DNA of 64,000 nucleotides from Lethocerus indicus. Its lineage: Eukaryota > Arthropoda > Insecta > Hemiptera > Belostomatidae. Made by a program: the position numbers and the translations under genes. The notes below the pieces were generated by a model. That model was not told the DNA's origin. It worked only from the letters and a program-made list of their open reading frames with translations, and ran no database searches. Shown here piece by piece: positions 62,803-64,000 of the stretch (its first letter is position 1; every line of letters starts with the position of its first letter). The stretch is from the NCBI GenBank assembly GCA_019843655.1, contig JACDQD010000006.1, positions 13,224,246 through 13,288,245 of the forward strand. The letters run 5' to 3'.

Positions 62803-63930
62803 GTAAGTACAGCTAATTGATATTTTTGTCTTTTATTTATGGCCGGAAAAGTTGTCGGTTGACAGAATTAATTTACACCCCGCAAACTTCCCTAGCCAGG
62901 GGGAAGTGTATTATTTACAGCGTGTTGGGCCAGAAGTGGTTCCCTCGAAGGATAATTAGAATCTGGCCTTATAAAATTAATTTTATTGGAGATGGCGGCG
63001 GACGTTGATTTCAGGAGTGTTGAATGCACGGTCGGGATGTTCGGAGAGATCGGAATGAAAGGATTTGTAACGGGAAGGGAGCCAGTTCGCGGACGAACAT
63101 TTAGGTCATTGAGCTCTATACGGGCAGAGACGAGGAGGAGAAATGGTCCTCTGCTACGGTTTTCGCACCGCTAAATTCTGATGCCGCATTCAACTTATTC
63201 TGTACAAACAAATTTGGCGATTTACGACAGGACACCGCTGTTTCGATAATAGGGATATATGGGAAATATGTTACTACAAAACAATGTAAAGTTCAACAGT
63301 CATTACAGATTTTTTCATTCATTCAATAACAAAACGTGCGAACAGAACGGAGTGAGATGTCCCACTGGTGTGGTGACGCAAATCTTCACTATCACCACAG
63401 TTATTACCACAAAAAGGGTTCTACTAGTAAGACAGGATATTCTTACCACCGTAAATGCTTTTCACGTTGTGACACAGTAGTGCTGTGTCATTTTACAGAC
63501 ATTGTTCTTCATTCATCAACGCTGTTCCACTTCTGGGAATGAAGGCATGTTTTCGTTGAGAACTATTTTTGCTGTTCTGCCCCGACATACATCAATTTTT
63601 AAACGAAACCAAAGATGACGACCACATTTTTTAGATTGCCGAAGAAGAGGGCTCATTAAATATACAAGACATGATATAGAATGGATACGTTTCTTTGCCG
63701 GTAACAAGACTGCTGACCGAAAGCCAAAACTGGTGAAACAGAATATCTGACTTTTTACCGCAGTTCAATGGGCTATCACTAAAAATAATTCGTAATCCCC
63801 GGGGGGACAAATAACACTGACAAATATCGTTTGGAGCCAGAAGACGGACAGAGGACGCTGCTCGATAAGAGCTGGCCAGGGACACAAAGCTCCCTTTGTC
63901 CAGAAAAGGCGGGCCCGCCCCTCTCTTCAT
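62803..63930. other. non-coding stretch
   Basis: No gene recognised; frames of up to 99 codons on the minus strand (63631-63930) have no domain. Confidence 0.5.
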
Positions 63931-63942
63931 TCTCTGTCTCTC

Positions 63943-64000
<58 letters not shown>
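63931..64000 (+). repeat. (CT)n microsatellite running off the window
   Basis: CT repeat with few interruptions to the last base; its true length is unknown. Confidence 0.95.

Overview
The window reads as non-coding nuclear DNA of an animal, most likely an arthropod. It has no prokaryotic gene organisation and is AT-rich with scattered GC-rich patches. Long dinucleotide repeats, many poly-G runs and splice-like signals are present, together with a dispersed repeat that carries hammerhead-ribozyme-like motifs. The species cannot be named from the sequence. No complete protein-coding gene, tRNA or rRNA gene was recognised. Almost all open frames are of a length expected by chance at this base composition.

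Layout. The left part (1-13 kb) holds a possible exon end at 1-59, a possible 30-nt exon at 5129-5158 in matching phase, a possible minus-strand exon at 2511-2725, and a possible last exon at 11901-11973. It also holds a repeat at 3206-3381 with terminal inverted repeats and a decayed hammerhead-like core. The middle (13-36 kb) is mostly featureless AT-rich DNA, interrupted by an imperfect hairpin at 13731-13787, a purine-rich patch near 18.8 kb, a fold-back pair of the same repeat family at 21403-21790, and an 18-G run in a G-rich patch at 28.6 kb.

From 36 to 47 kb there are two abutting perfect hairpins (36329-36368), a CRE-bearing patch, a GC- and GA-rich island at about 39.93-41.33 kb that looks like a promoter/first-exon region, and a cluster of E-box, RFX X-box and CRE sites at 46278-46364. 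The right part (48-64 kb) carries two (TA)n tracts, a 160-nt (CT)n tract, a perfect 18-bp stem hairpin (52253-52302), and a short frame with an ADAM-like cysteine spacing (54647-54835). It also has the best-preserved hammerhead motif (58132-58168), a possible minus-strand last exon near 61.1 kb, and a (CT)n tract running off the end.

The most interesting material is the repeat family with hammerhead-like cores. It occurs at four clear places, with further short echoes, and is arranged as terminal-inverted-repeat or fold-back units. This fits established knowledge that Penelope-like retroelements and retrozymes carry minimal type I hammerhead ribozymes, but no reverse transcriptase or other element protein was found here. 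All exon calls are low-confidence and need transcript or comparative data.
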